A stretch of 31,015 bases of DNA from a bacterium (GTDB lineage: Bacteria > CSSED10-310 > JAJRTK01). A program made the translations under genes and the position numbers. Positions 7,612 through 17,076 of this stretch are shown here, in pieces. Where the stretch lies: positions 1 through 31,015 of the forward strand of contig JAJRTK010000402.1 in assembly GCA_024278345.1 (NCBI GenBank). Direction: 5' to 3'. Below the pieces are notes generated by a model, which worked only from the letters and a program-made list of their open reading frames with translations, ran no database searches and was not told the origin of the DNA. Each line of letters opens with the position of its first letter. Position 1 is the first letter of the stretch.

Positions 7612-9377
7612 GTTGGTGTCGTTTGTTGGTTTTCCTCTTCTTAGGTTCGATCTTGTTTCAGCACGACCATGTGCTGGGATCTGACCGATTCTACCTGGAG
7701 CGGTTGAATGGTGGCATAGAGGCCTACACGTGGCAGAATTATGAAACAGCGGAGCAAGAGCTTCTCGTTGCCGCCTTTGGTCTGATGGAAGAACCACCCG
7801 AGCTCGCACGGGCTCTTGTTTACCTAGTACTGTGCCGCGCCGAGCTCAAGGCGAAGGAAGATCTTCTTGACAGCTTTCGGAGGCTGAGCCTTCTTGAGGA
7901 TCGATTTGGAGCCTACACCGCCGCGCCGTTGGCAGACGACGTCCGGAAGGTCTTCGAAGAAGAGCTTTTGAAACATATTCCCCAAGAACAGCTTGGGAAG
8001 AGCGGCTTTGCGCTGCGGTTCGTCCGACCGATTGATTCCATATTGGCACCGACTCTCTCTCCTCAGCAGCGCCGCAAGGCGCTGAAAAAGCTGATTCGTA
8101 AAGAGCCGTCCCACTTCCGCTGGCGGCTGCACCTGGCTCGGCTTGAGCTTCAGCAGCGCCGCGCAAAACGGGCGATCCGGGAAGCGACCCGTGTGTTGGA
8201 GACTGAAGCTGATCACCCAGAAGCCCTCGAAATCCGTGGTTTGGCGCGGAAGGAGAGAGGGGAGTGGGCCGCGGCCGCACAAGATTTGGAGGCGAGCGGA
8301 ATGGCGGCGAGTTCGCGGGAATCAGCTCGGGCACTGGTGGAGGCCTACATGAAGCTGGAACGCTGGCATGAAGCCAGGACTTTTTTGGAGAGCCTACCTC
8401 CGGCTTTCCAGAAAGAGAGCGAGTTGGAGCGCTATTTGGCTGATGCGCGGAAAGCTCTGGAAAGTTCGCCTACCCCCGAACCCGTCCAAGAGGTACCGGA
8501 CGGAATTTCTATTCCAGAGACGGCCCGAGTGGTGGAAGGCGGTAGCGAGATTCCCGAAACCCGGCCACGAAAAGAAAAGAACTCTTCTGCCTCTTCCGCT
8601 CAGGGAGCCTCCCAGCCCATGGACTCCATGCAGCTTGACGGGGTAGGAAACGACAAATCCATGGAAATGAGCTTGCGCCGAAGCGTGGAGAACTTTGCGA
8701 GGCAAGCGCCCTGGGTCATCTCTGCTGTTCCTTCTAACGTGACGGTTGGAAAGGGGGAGCTTCGGCCAGAGGAGTCAGAATCCGAGGGTTCGGAGATGTC
8801 GAGCGAGAAGACGGAGGGTGCGTCGCAAGGGAGGAGTTCGACATCCTTGCCGTCGGGTGTCGGCTCAAAAGAAAGCCTGGGAATCGATAGGGCCGGTGCC
8901 TCCAGTTTCAACGAAGATTCGCCTGGAGTTGCGGTTTCCAGTGTTTCGTCCATGGCTTCAGAAGTAGATTCATCCCAGACAGGTTCGGCAGCCAGTCAAG
9001 ATCACCAGGAGGGAGATGACCCTGGCAAGGAGGCCAAGGTGCCAGGTCGAGTGGGGAACTTCGGCGTTCTTTGGGAGCCTACGGGATTGATGTTCACGGC
9101 GTGGACATCGGGGGAGTTCACCCTCAATTACTTTCCAGTCGGGAACCCTCCTCGGTATGTCGTCGATTTCATGGGCGTGACGACGGCTCAAAAGAAACTG
9201 GTGATTCCCGCCAATCGGCTGGGAGTTTTTCGGCTCCGGGTGGCGGAACATAAGGACCGCGTGCGTTTGGTTCTGGATTTGGATGAAGGTGTCGAAGTTG
9301 ACGTTCGAGAGATCCTGCGAGAGGGTAGCCAACTGAAGGTCAGGCTGGGAATCGAGTACCAATCAAAACAGGATTGA
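7608..9377 (+). CDS. Secreted TPR-repeat protein with C-terminal AMIN domain
   Basis: A 589-residue protein with a signal peptide (residues 1-24, LLVFLFLGSILF core). TPR-like helical pairs run from about 35 to 290 (NYETAEQELLVAAFG; FRWRLHLARLELQQRRAKRAI; HPEALEIRGLARKERGEW). A disordered Ser/Glu/Pro-rich stretch covers about 295-480. A beta-rich AMIN-like domain follows from about 485 to 580 (RYVVDFMGVTT..., VFRLRVAEHKDRVRLVLDL). AMIN domains bind peptidoglycan or septal and envelope machinery, and TPRs bind proteins, so it probably scaffolds the export complex in the periplasm. It overlaps the BY-kinase stop (ATGA), placing it firmly in the export operon. Domain calls come from the residue pattern; the AMIN call is the less certain. 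Confidence 0.75.
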   Translation: MSWCRLLVFLFLGSILFQHDHVLGSDRFYLERLNGGIEAYTWQNYETAEQELLVAAFGLMEEPPELARALVYLVLCRAELKAKEDLLDSFRRLSLLEDRFGAYTAAPLADDVRKVFEEELLKHIPQEQLGKSGFALRFVRPIDSILAPTLSPQQRRKALKKLIRKEPSHFRWRLHLARLELQQRRAKRAIREATRVLETEADHPEALEIRGLARKERGEWAAAAQDLEASGMAASSRESARALVEAYMKLERWHEARTFLESLPPAFQKESELERYLADARKALESSPTPEPVQEVPDGISIPETARVVEGGSEIPETRPRKEKNSSASSAQGASQPMDSMQLDGVGNDKSMEMSLRRSVENFARQAPWVISAVPSNVTVGKGELRPEESESEGSEMSSEKTEGASQGRSSTSLPSGVGSKESLGIDRAGASSFNEDSPGVAVSSVSSMASEVDSSQTGSAASQDHQEGDDPGKEAKVPGRVGNFGVLWEPTGLMFTAWTSGEFTLNYFPVGNPPRYVVDFMGVTTAQKKLVIPANRLGVFRLRVAEHKDRVRLVLDLDEGVEVDVREILREGSQLKVRLGIEYQSKQD

Positions 9378-9416
9378 GTGGAGTTGAGCGGCCTATTCAA
9401 CATACGGGGGAGAATG

Positions 9417-11087
9417 ATGGAATCCCGTTTTTCAGGGTCCTTGATCATCCGCATGATGGTTGTGCTTGTGGCACTTGGGTTGGTGGCGCTTAGCGCGGTT
9501 GAGCAGATCCGTTGGAATCAGGATCGGGAACGCATTGCCGAACTTGTCCGGAGTTCGAAGCTTGAAAGCCGTTGGCCTGAGCTTGTTCGTCAGGTAGAGC
9601 GGGAGGCCGATCCTGACTGGGCTCGTTTAGGGATTGCCCGTGCCTTTCTGTCGGAAGCTGCCGATTACAGCGTTTTTTCACGTTTGCCTCAGTCCGAGGC
9701 GATTGCTGCGTTGACGAGCCTTGATGAGCGCCTAGAGTGGGCGCGGGATTTTGCAGCCAAGGCGCTTTGGGAGAGACCTTCAGTTTGGCAGTTTGCCTAT
9801 GTTTTGGGAGCTTCCAAATATCTGCTTTGGCTACGCCGAGGCGATGCGAGGCTTGTGGATAAGATGGAGACCTGGCTGAGGCCACTCCAGGTGGCCATCG
9901 AACTGGCGCCAGGAGAAAATGAGGCTCGGCGTTTTCTCATGGGAGCATACCTGAAGCTTTGGCGTTGGATACCCGCGGGGCCGTTGCGGGAGGATGCGAA
10001 AGATGCCTTGAGAAGGGGGCTTGCCGAGCCGGAGTTGTTCGATGAATATGCTCCCCTGTGGTTCAAAGTAGCACGGAATTTCGCGGAAGCTCGTTCCATC
10101 GTCCCGAAACGGCTGGAGGTTTGGCGGAAGCTGGAAGAAATTGGCGAAAGGGAGAGGGACTGGGCTCTCCATAGAGAAGCACGGCGCCAGGTGCTGGGCC
10201 TTTTAGATGCCGAGTTCGAGGATAAGCTTGGGCAAGCCAAAAGCGCTTTGGAAACAGGGGACGCCATGACTACCAGGAATCTTTTGGCGCTCCTCCTCAA
10301 ACAGACGCCAAGAAATGTGACTTCGGCACAACGATACACACAGATTTTTCAGATTTTTCCACCGGGATCGCTTCCCCCCGCGTCACTCAATCTCATCGAA
10401 GGTATTTTGGACTGGGCGCTCGAACGATGCTTGTGGGGCACATGCTTTTTGTCGCCATCGACGATGCAAAGGATGGCAGGTTTGTTGCCTCGGCTGGATT
10501 TCACCAAGCGCGGAATGGTTCTCCTGACAAAATCGAGATACTCCGAAGCGGAAATGCTCGAGTCCGCGGCCGGTCGGCTTCGTTCGGAGGAATGGATGCG
10601 CTATCGCCTTTTCAAGGCCCGGTCTCTGGTTGCACTTGGCGCTAGCGACAGGGCATTGAAGGAATTGGCCGATCTTCGGCCTCCGTGGAGCGACAGCCTG
10701 CTGACCCAAGTGACGGTGAAGGAAGCGGCACGGCTTGCCGGGGACTCGGCTCGGGAGCTGGAAGCAGAGAGGGCGCTCCGGAAGGCGCTGGCAGAACGAT
10801 GGCCACTGTCCGCTTGGAAGTGGGGGAAGGTTGGTGCCCAGCTAGCCGTTTGGCCGCCATCCGGTCGCTACATACTGGTTGTCGCCCTGGATAGAATCCC
10901 AGCAGGAGGGGGGGTGGTAGATTTTCTGTGGGATGGCTTGCCGCTCGGTTCGGCTGTGGCGAAGGAAGGGGTTGAAACGTTCCGTTTTGACGTTCAGATT
11001 GAGGATGGGCTCCATCTCTTGGAATTGGTTTATGTCGCTGGTGCCCGGATCCGGCCTGGAGACGTGTGGCTGGAAAAGAGGGAATGA
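9417..11087 (+). CDS. Membrane-anchored helical-repeat protein of unknown function
   Basis: A 556-residue protein with one N-terminal membrane anchor (IIRMMVVLVALGLVALSAV, about residues 10-28). A long helical region, probably TPR/SEL1-like, carries Trp-rich helices. A short beta-rich tail (about 470-556, RYILVVALDRIPAGGGVVDF...) resembles a small beta-sandwich. ATG 9417 follows GGGGGAGA at good spacing; ATG 9414 and GTG 9378 are alternatives. I recognise no family. It is the last gene of the plus-strand export operon, 39 bases after the TPR-AMIN gene and just before the convergent operon. This position and its topology suggest a periplasmic scaffold for polymer synthesis or export. Confidence 0.7.
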   Translation: MESRFSGSLIIRMMVVLVALGLVALSAVEQIRWNQDRERIAELVRSSKLESRWPELVRQVEREADPDWARLGIARAFLSEAADYSVFSRLPQSEAIAALTSLDERLEWARDFAAKALWERPSVWQFAYVLGASKYLLWLRRGDARLVDKMETWLRPLQVAIELAPGENEARRFLMGAYLKLWRWIPAGPLREDAKDALRRGLAEPELFDEYAPLWFKVARNFAEARSIVPKRLEVWRKLEEIGERERDWALHREARRQVLGLLDAEFEDKLGQAKSALETGDAMTTRNLLALLLKQTPRNVTSAQRYTQIFQIFPPGSLPPASLNLIEGILDWALERCLWGTCFLSPSTMQRMAGLLPRLDFTKRGMVLLTKSRYSEAEMLESAAGRLRSEEWMRYRLFKARSLVALGASDRALKELADLRPPWSDSLLTQVTVKEAARLAGDSARELEAERALRKALAERWPLSAWKWGKVGAQLAVWPPSGRYILVVALDRIPAGGGVVDFLWDGLPLGSAVAKEGVETFRFDVQIEDGLHLLELVYVAGARIRPGDVWLEKRE

Positions 11088-11142
11088 GAAGACTTTGCCC
11101 GGGGATTTGGACTTACCCTCCATCGGTTGAACTGTCCGTTCC

Positions 11143-12657
11143 CTATTCCTGGAGGGGCAATCCGGCCTTCTTCATGCGGGCGTCAGGGCCGACGTGGCGA
11201 ATCGCGGCAACGGATTCTTCGGGGCTCAGCCTTGCAACCCCAATGGAACGAAGGCTTTTACGGCGTTTGGTTTTTCCACGAGTCAGAGTCGATGCACTGG
11301 CGGTTGCCCCGAAGATTACGGCCAGCGTCATCCAGTTGGCGGGGATTTGAAGTCCAAAATCGAAAAAGGAATGGAAGCCAACTGCCACAAGAACTCCGAA
11401 GCCAGCCAATCCGGCGGCCTGGTCTTCGGATCGGCGTCCTCGCCACAGGATCCTTGTCCATGTCCGCAAGAGTGCGGCCAGGCCAAAGACGAGGAATCCG
11501 AAACCAAGAATCCCAGCCGTGGCAAGGAACTCCATGCCATCACTGTGGGCATGGTCCCACAGGAGATCGGCGACGCTGGCCGGTTGCACCAGTGGAAAAC
11601 TTTCCCGGAATGTGCCGAGGCCGCTCCCCATCAGAGGAAAACTTTTCCATAATGTGGCTGTGGCTCGAAAAACGGCAATCCTGTTTCCCGTGGTGCTGAT
11701 CTCCTGGTAGGACGTCGATCGGAATCGCTCAACTCCTTTCCGAAAGCTCAGAGGAGCCATCACCGCTACCGCAGCGAGAACCACGATCCCGATGGTTGCC
11801 AAATACCACTGCCTCCGATGCCATGCCAGGATGAGGGACTGGATGGTGACTCCCAGAATCGCAGCCAACAGCCCGGCCCTGGAGCGAGTGGCTGCCAGAC
11901 TTAGAAAGAGCACAATACAGGCGACACCAGGAGGCGCCGCTTTTCTGGCCCATTTGGCCAAGGTGCGAAGCTCCCTCAGACGCCAAATCCCCCATGCCAG
12001 CCAGGCGAAGCTACAGGCGAGAGCCAGTTCCAAGTAACTGGCAAGATGGTTGGGATTGATGAAGGTTCCGTGGAGCCTGTTCTTGAGGCCATAAACCTGA
12101 ACGCCAAAGATCTCGCTTTCGGGCTTGATGAAGCTCAGGAGACCAAAACCAAGTTGTAGCAGCGCTCCGAGGAGGAGCGCGGCTAGGAGGGCGCGGCGAT
12201 GCTTCCTGCGTCGGGCCACAAGCACGGCTGCCGCGAAATAGGCGGCAAAGGCCAGCCAGTTGAGGGCTGCTTGCCTCGAAAGAGCCGGTGCGACAGACAA
12301 AGAGATGGCCGAAGCGTTCTCATTGACAAGTTGGCCTGCTCTGGTGGCCAGCTCGAAATGGCGGGGAGAGACTGCGCTCACGACACCACCAGGCCAGTGA
12401 AAACTCTGTAACCAACCCAGAACCCCAATGCCCGCAAATGCTGCAAGAGCATGGATTGCCCCTTTTGGGAGAGCGGACTCGAGTCGGCTCCCCCTTTGTT
12501 TTGAACGTGCGAAGAGGCTTGCCAACGCCAATGTTCCGAATCCGCCCAGCCGAATGATCAATCGGCCCGTTGGTGTCACGCTTCCGAACGGCAAGGTCAC
12601 CCACACCAGCAAGGCCATCAAGGTCAAGGTCGGTGTCCACGGAAGGAGCCGCTTCAC
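11143..12657 (-). CDS. O-antigen ligase / Wzy-type polymerase family membrane protein
   Basis: A 504-residue multi-spanning inner-membrane protein of the Wzy_C (O-antigen ligase/polymerase, PF04932) family. Family marks are the motif ATRSRAGLLAAILGV, the periplasmic loop signature FPLMGSGLGTFRESFP, and the HAHSDGMEFLATAGILGF stretch that matches the usual H-x-D-x-L-x-x-L-x-E-x-G region. It should polymerise undecaprenyl-linked repeat units or ligate glycan to an acceptor; sequence alone does not separate the two. GTG 12657 overlaps the PglF-like stop (GTGA). It is the last gene of the minus operon. A second candidate polymerase lies at 20580-21857. Confidence 0.88.
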   Translation of the reverse strand: MKRLLPWTPTLTLMALLVWVTLPFGSVTPTGRLIIRLGGFGTLALASLFARSKQRGSRLESALPKGAIHALAAFAGIGVLGWLQSFHWPGGVVSAVSPRHFELATRAGQLVNENASAISLSVAPALSRQAALNWLAFAAYFAAAVLVARRRKHRRALLAALLLGALLQLGFGLLSFIKPESEIFGVQVYGLKNRLHGTFINPNHLASYLELALACSFAWLAWGIWRLRELRTLAKWARKAAPPGVACIVLFLSLAATRSRAGLLAAILGVTIQSLILAWHRRQWYLATIGIVVLAAVAVMAPLSFRKGVERFRSTSYQEISTTGNRIAVFRATATLWKSFPLMGSGLGTFRESFPLVQPASVADLLWDHAHSDGMEFLATAGILGFGFLVFGLAALLRTWTRILWRGRRSEDQAAGLAGFGVLVAVGFHSFFDFGLQIPANWMTLAVIFGATASASTLTRGKTKRRKSLRSIGVARLSPEESVAAIRHVGPDARMKKAGLPLQE

Positions 12658-14639
12658 GTCGCCTCCCGAACCAGCAGCCGGGTCGGAGCCGAGGGAGTGG
12701 ATGTGGGTGTCAAGGAACTTCTGCTTGTTTGTCCTGACTTCGGGAGCAATTCCGCATCGGGCAAGAGCTCGCTTATCAAGTTGAGCAGCTCATGCTTTTG
12801 CCCTGATGCAAGAAGCTGTTTCATGACAGGAAGAGTTTGTTGGAGTCTCTGCCCGCGCCGTGAAAACTGCCCCATGAGAAGCTTGGGATGTACAGTTTTT
12901 TGGAGCTTGTCAGTCCTGGTTTCGAGCTTTTCGGCAAGTTTTTCCCCGGGCCGGATTCCCGTGAAAACGATTTCGATGTCTTTGTCTGGTTCCAGGCCAG
13001 AAAGCCGGATCATATCCCGAGCCAGGTCCAGGATTCGGATCGGTTCGCCCATGTCAAGGACGAAAATCTCGCCACCGTTTCCCATGGTCGCCGCCTGCAA
13101 GACGAGTTGGGTCGCTTCGGGGATCGTCATGAAATAGCGAGACATTTCCGGGTGTGTCACGGTCACCGGTCCCCCGCTCCGGATCTGTTGGCGAAAAATA
13201 GGAACAACTGAGCCTGTCGAGCCAAGGACGTTACCAAAACGCACCGCGAAAAAACTCGTTTCAAATTGGCCTTGGAGCTCTTGCAGGCCAAGCTCCGCAA
13301 GCCTCTTGGTCGCTCCCATCACAGACTTCGGCTCAACCGCCTTATCCGTTGATATCAAAATGAACTTATCCACATTCGCCGTGCCGGCGAGCTTTGCTAA
13401 CGTCCAAGTACCCAGGAAATTATTCTTGATCGCCTCGAAGGGATTGAGCTCCATGAGGGGAACATGCTTGTGTGCCGCGGCATGAAAAATCACCTGGGGT
13501 TCAAAATTCCCAAGGATTCGGGTCATACAGGGGACGTCACCGACGTCGGCAACCAGAGCTTCAGTATTTGCGGAGGGCCATTTTTGCCGTAGCTCCCCAT
13601 CGATCTGAAACAGGGCAAACTCGGCCCGTTCGCAGAGAAGGAGCTTCCTTGGGGCAAAGCGCAAGATCTGGCGGCAGAGCTCGGAACCGATGGAGCCTCC
13701 CGCGCCGGTGACCATGACACATTTTCCCCGAATGAACTGGGAAATAGATTTTTCATCAAGGGCGACGGCTTCGCGGCCCAGGAGGTCTTCTATGTCGATG
13801 TCCCGGAACTGGCTCACCTGGACGCTGCCTCGGAGGAGCTCGTAGTAGCCCGGGATGATCCGGGCGCGTACGGGGACACTTTCGCAAGCTTTGACAATTC
13901 GGCGGAGCTGTTGGCGACTAGCTTCCGCGATGGTGATGATCACCTGGTCCACCGCGAGTTTTCTTACGAGGCTTGGCAATTCCGAAGTCGTCCCCACGAT
14001 CTCGATGCCACGAAGGGAGTGCCGTTGCTTCGTGGGATCGTCATCGACGAAACCCAGGATCTCCATATTGAGATCTCCGCGGCCGCGGATCTCACTGATA
14101 GCCAAAACACCGGCCCGGCCAGCGCCGACCAGGAGTGTCCGAATTGCTTTCCTGTGGCGCCTTGTCCGGCGTCGCGCCCATTGTTCGTTTCTTTCGTAGA
14201 GTGCCCGGCGGAGCAGCCTCAGCGCCATCACTCCTCCGAAGGCCAGGAAGATGTCTATGGCGATGACTGAGAGCGGCAGGTAGTTTCCCGACAGAAGGTC
14301 CGCCAGTCCAAACCGGATCACCAACAAGGGGACGGTGGAATAGAGGGCACCTTTGAAAAAGACCTTGATTTCGGCCATTCCCACGTATCGCCAGATCATG
14401 TCGTAAGCGCCGGAAAAAGCCAATGCCGCGAACTGGAGGCACACCACGTAGGGGAACTGGTGGTACATTTGCTCCTGCCAGCGCCCAGGTATTTGGAAAT
14501 CAAATCGCAGCAGGTAGGCAAGCCAGAAGGCTCCGCAGAGCACCAAGATATCGAGGACATACTGGACGCGCCGGGTCAGCAGGCGAGACCAGAAAACGGA
14601 GAGAAGCCGAGAGTTGCGCGGGGCTGTGGGCTGTTGCAT
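12654..14639 (-). CDS. UDP-N-acetylglucosamine 4,6-dehydratase, PglF/WbpM/CapD family
   Basis: A 661-residue protein with four membrane segments (about 27-45, 62-80, 97-118, 120-140), a CoA_binding_3-like Rossmann domain (VGAGRAGVL, 171-179) and an extended SDR domain with the NAD motif TGAGGSIG (311-318). The catalytic region is STDKAVEP (430-437) followed by Met441-x-x-x-Lys445: Met replaces the usual SDR Tyr, the hallmark of WbpM/FlaA1/PglF dehydratases. It should convert UDP-GlcNAc to the 4-keto-6-deoxy sugar, the first step to diNAcBac. ATG 14639 gives the normal family length; the frame runs to 15272 but that part overlaps the nucleotidyltransferase. It overlaps the Wzy-like gene downstream. 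Confidence 0.92.
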   Translation of the reverse strand: MQQPTAPRNSRLLSVFWSRLLTRRVQYVLDILVLCGAFWLAYLLRFDFQIPGRWQEQMYHQFPYVVCLQFAALAFSGAYDMIWRYVGMAEIKVFFKGALYSTVPLLVIRFGLADLLSGNYLPLSVIAIDIFLAFGGVMALRLLRRALYERNEQWARRRTRRHRKAIRTLLVGAGRAGVLAISEIRGRGDLNMEILGFVDDDPTKQRHSLRGIEIVGTTSELPSLVRKLAVDQVIITIAEASRQQLRRIVKACESVPVRARIIPGYYELLRGSVQVSQFRDIDIEDLLGREAVALDEKSISQFIRGKCVMVTGAGGSIGSELCRQILRFAPRKLLLCERAEFALFQIDGELRQKWPSANTEALVADVGDVPCMTRILGNFEPQVIFHAAAHKHVPLMELNPFEAIKNNFLGTWTLAKLAGTANVDKFILISTDKAVEPKSVMGATKRLAELGLQELQGQFETSFFAVRFGNVLGSTGSVVPIFRQQIRSGGPVTVTHPEMSRYFMTIPEATQLVLQAATMGNGGEIFVLDMGEPIRILDLARDMIRLSGLEPDKDIEIVFTGIRPGEKLAEKLETRTDKLQKTVHPKLLMGQFSRRGQRLQQTLPVMKQLLASGQKHELLNLISELLPDAELLPKSGQTSRSSLTPTSTPSAPTRLLVREAT

Positions 14640-14698
14640 GGAAGAAGAACTCTGGTGTGGAACTGCCGTAGTGAAGGACTCTCCAGAACTTACCAAAC

Positions 14699-15886
14699 TT
14701 AACTCAGAAGCGGCGACTTGCCGTGCTCCTGAAAAGTTGGGGCCATTGAATCTGACGGGCCTGCCTTGGCCGCCGCGGGGGTAATGGAATCCAAAACGAA
14801 GGGAGCGGGCTGCGTCGCGGCCTGCCTGGGGCGCCTTTGGAAACGTTGGATGAAGAGCTTGGCAGCCTGTCCGAATTTGTACCAGCGCCTTCTCAAAAGT
14901 GTGTCCACGAACAGCCTGTACCTTAGTTTGGCCCTGTACCTTGGGACGAGGACGCTCGCAATTCCGTGCCGGAGCAGCGCCCCGGGGTCGGAAGCGGCGA
15001 CGTCGGACAGATCGTTCCCGGAAAACTGCTCCAGTAGGTCTAGTACTGCCGAGATCTCCCGCCGGGAGAGCCGCCACCCGATGAGGGGTGAAAGGGCCTC
15101 CTCCCATCCTTCCCCGCACGCCACTCCCAGATCCTGGAGATCTCCGAAGACCCGGAAGAATGGATAGGCCCTCGGTGACCACACATGCTGATGGAGCGCA
15201 TGTACCAGGGCATGGGCAATTCGAGTTTTGCGGTTGGGAATCAGGGCGTGGGGCAGGCTTCCGGCAGGGCACAGCAGCTCTTTTTCCATGAGGTTGTCAG
15301 CACAGACGGGCTTGTTCCCTCCCCCTAACCGGAGCCCCGGAATGAAGCGGTGCAGCTCCACAATTCCGAAGCGCGGGTGGATGAGTAGAGGATACTCATG
15401 CCTGCTCTCTACGGCTTGGGGAAGCAAACCAACTTCCACAAGCCCCTTCCAGAGCCGTTGGGAATTTGACTCGGGGGCGATGATATCGACATCTCCAACG
15501 TCGCGGGATCCGATTTCGGTCTCGCCCGCCAGAAATTGAGCCATCCCCTTGAGAAAGATGACCGGCACGCCAAGCTCCGCCGCCGTGCTGGCCACCAGCC
15601 TGGAGAGCTCGATCAAGCGCAGGGCTTGAACTGCCGCACTCCGCTGAAGAGTGTAGATATTCTCCGCTCCTTCGGGCCCTAGTTCCCGCACGAGGTCTGC
15701 TGATTCGGTCCTTGAAGCGATGCGTGGCCCTAAATCCAGAAGGAGTGCCATTCTGCAAGCTCCACGGGAGTCGATGGGCTCTTCCGTTTGCCATTCCTTT
15801 TGGCCAAATGCCCTGATGAACACCCAGCGGATCTCCGGCGTAAGGGGAATGCCCGGTGGCCGAAGCCGAAAACGCCGGTGCCTCAC
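14699..15886 (-). CDS. Nucleotidyltransferase-fold protein, PF14907 family
   Basis: A 395-residue protein of the uncharacterised nucleotidyltransferase family (NTP_transf_5). Core marks are Lys113-Gly114 in VIFLKGMAQFL, then GSRDVGDVDI with Asp132 and Asp134 as the probable metal ligands, then an EYPLLIHP...VELH segment typical of the family. Known relatives sit in lasso-peptide clusters of the paeninodin type (with an HPr-kinase-like enzyme) and in exopolysaccharide loci near PqqD-like genes. The plus-strand operon here has PqqD-like and B2-type genes, so the three may act together although 12 kb apart. GTG 15886 overlaps the PglE-like stop (GTGA), and the gene splits pglE from pglF. Substrate unknown. 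The C-terminal 60 residues are basic and loosely conserved. Confidence 0.82.
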   Translation of the reverse strand: MRHRRFRLRPPGIPLTPEIRWVFIRAFGQKEWQTEEPIDSRGACRMALLLDLGPRIASRTESADLVRELGPEGAENIYTLQRSAAVQALRLIELSRLVASTAAELGVPVIFLKGMAQFLAGETEIGSRDVGDVDIIAPESNSQRLWKGLVEVGLLPQAVESRHEYPLLIHPRFGIVELHRFIPGLRLGGGNKPVCADNLMEKELLCPAGSLPHALIPNRKTRIAHALVHALHQHVWSPRAYPFFRVFGDLQDLGVACGEGWEEALSPLIGWRLSRREISAVLDLLEQFSGNDLSDVAASDPGALLRHGIASVLVPRYRAKLRYRLFVDTLLRRRWYKFGQAAKLFIQRFQRRPRQAATQPAPFVLDSITPAAAKAGPSDSMAPTFQEHGKSPLLS

Positions 15887-17076
15887 GGTTCCACTTCCTG
15901 TGGGGCAGCCATGGAGTTCGGAGCGAGCCCCCGTTCATCACGCGACCCGAGCCTTTTGCATTGGCCGCGAACTATCGTGGAGATCCGCTCGATCTGGTCT
16001 TCCTTCAGGCTCGATCCACTTGGAAGGCAGAGTCCATTCCGGAAAAGCTCTTCCGCTACTTTTCCACCCACCACCTGGCAATCCTTGAAGACCGGCTGGA
16101 GATGCATCGGCTTCCAGACCGGCCTGGCCTCGATATCTTGCGCTTCCAGAGCGAGACGAACCTCTTCCCGAGTGGCACCGAACTCCGCCGGATCGATGGT
16201 CACGCAGGTGAGCCAGCGAGTCGATTGCCCATTTTCAAGCTCGGGTATGAAGCAGAAGCCTGGCAAGTTTCCCAGCAACTTCTGGTACCGGCTAAAGTTT
16301 CGTTGTCGCGCCCGAACCCGGTCTTTAAGGACGCGAAGTTGTCCTCGTCCAATGGCGGCCAACACGTTGGACAAGCGGTAGTTGTAGCCGATCACCGAAT
16401 GCTCGTAGTGGGGAGCCGGTTCCCGAGCCTGCGTCGCCAGGAATCGGGCCCGCTCGATGAGCTTGGGATCGCTGGAAACGAGCATCCCTCCGCCCGACGT
16501 CGTGAGAATTTTGTTTCCGTTAAAGGAAAAGACGCCAAAAACCCCGAAGCCGCCGGCAGGGCGGCCTTGATAAGTCGCTCCAAGTGCCTCGGCGGCATCC
16601 TCAATGAGGGGCACGTCAAAATCGCGGCAGATGGGTTGGATGAGCTCGTAGTCCGCGCATTGACCGTATAGATCGACACAAATAACCGCCGAAGGTAACC
16701 GTCCAGCCATGGCGCGGCGTCCAAGTTCCTTCTGGAGGAGATCCGGATCGAGGTTCCAGCTACGGGGCTCACTATCGATGAAAACCGGCCGCGCCCCGAC
16801 GTAGACAATGGCATTGGCCGTAGCCGCGAAGGTCAGGGTAGAGACAAGCACATCGTCGCCCCGTTTCACGCCCAGAAGGAGCAACGCGAGGTGCAATGCC
16901 GCGGTTCCCGAGGAAAGAGCCGCTGCATGGGGAACCTCCACGATTTCCGAGAACTCCTTTTCGAAGGCATCCACCTGCGGACCCACCGGTGCCACCCAGT
17001 TCGAGGCAAAGACTTCCTCCACCAGTTTCAGTTCTTCTCCACCCATGTGAGGCGGAGAGATGTAGATGCGGCTCAC
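15883..17076 (-). CDS. DegT/DnrJ/EryC1 aminotransferase, PglE-like
   Basis: A 397-residue PLP-dependent sugar aminotransferase. The PLP lysine is Lys189 in FNGNKILTTSGGG, which closely matches the PglE/PseC subgroup. Other family marks are SSGTAALHLAL (about 55-65), VICVDLYGQCADY, and LIEDAAEALGA, whose Asp stacks with the cofactor. It should aminate C4 of UDP-4-keto-6-deoxy-GlcNAc made by the PglF-like enzyme, using glutamate. GTG 17076 is chosen because it overlaps the PglD stop (GTGA) and follows GGAGAAGGG; the frame to 17178 overlaps PglD and looks non-coding. Family sure; substrate from neighbours. Confidence 0.92.
   Translation of the reverse strand: MSRIYISPPHMGGEELKLVEEVFASNWVAPVGPQVDAFEKEFSEIVEVPHAAALSSGTAALHLALLLLGVKRGDDVLVSTLTFAATANAIVYVGARPVFIDSEPRSWNLDPDLLQKELGRRAMAGRLPSAVICVDLYGQCADYELIQPICRDFDVPLIEDAAEALGATYQGRPAGGFGVFGVFSFNGNKILTTSGGGMLVSSDPKLIERARFLATQAREPAPHYEHSVIGYNYRLSNVLAAIGRGQLRVLKDRVRARQRNFSRYQKLLGNLPGFCFIPELENGQSTRWLTCVTIDPAEFGATREEVRLALEAQDIEARPVWKPMHLQPVFKDCQVVGGKVAEELFRNGLCLPSGSSLKEDQIERISTIVRGQCKRLGSRDERGLAPNSMAAPQEVEP

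Noticed and set aside
11116-11156. CCCTCCA / TGGAGGG pairing between the convergent operons as a bidirectional terminator
   Set aside because: Only a 7-bp stem with a 27-base loop and no T-run on either side.
14640-15272. Long N-terminal extension of the PglF-like gene (872 residues in total)
   Set aside because: It overlaps the nucleotidyltransferase in another frame, has non-protein-like composition, and ATG 14639 gives the standard length.
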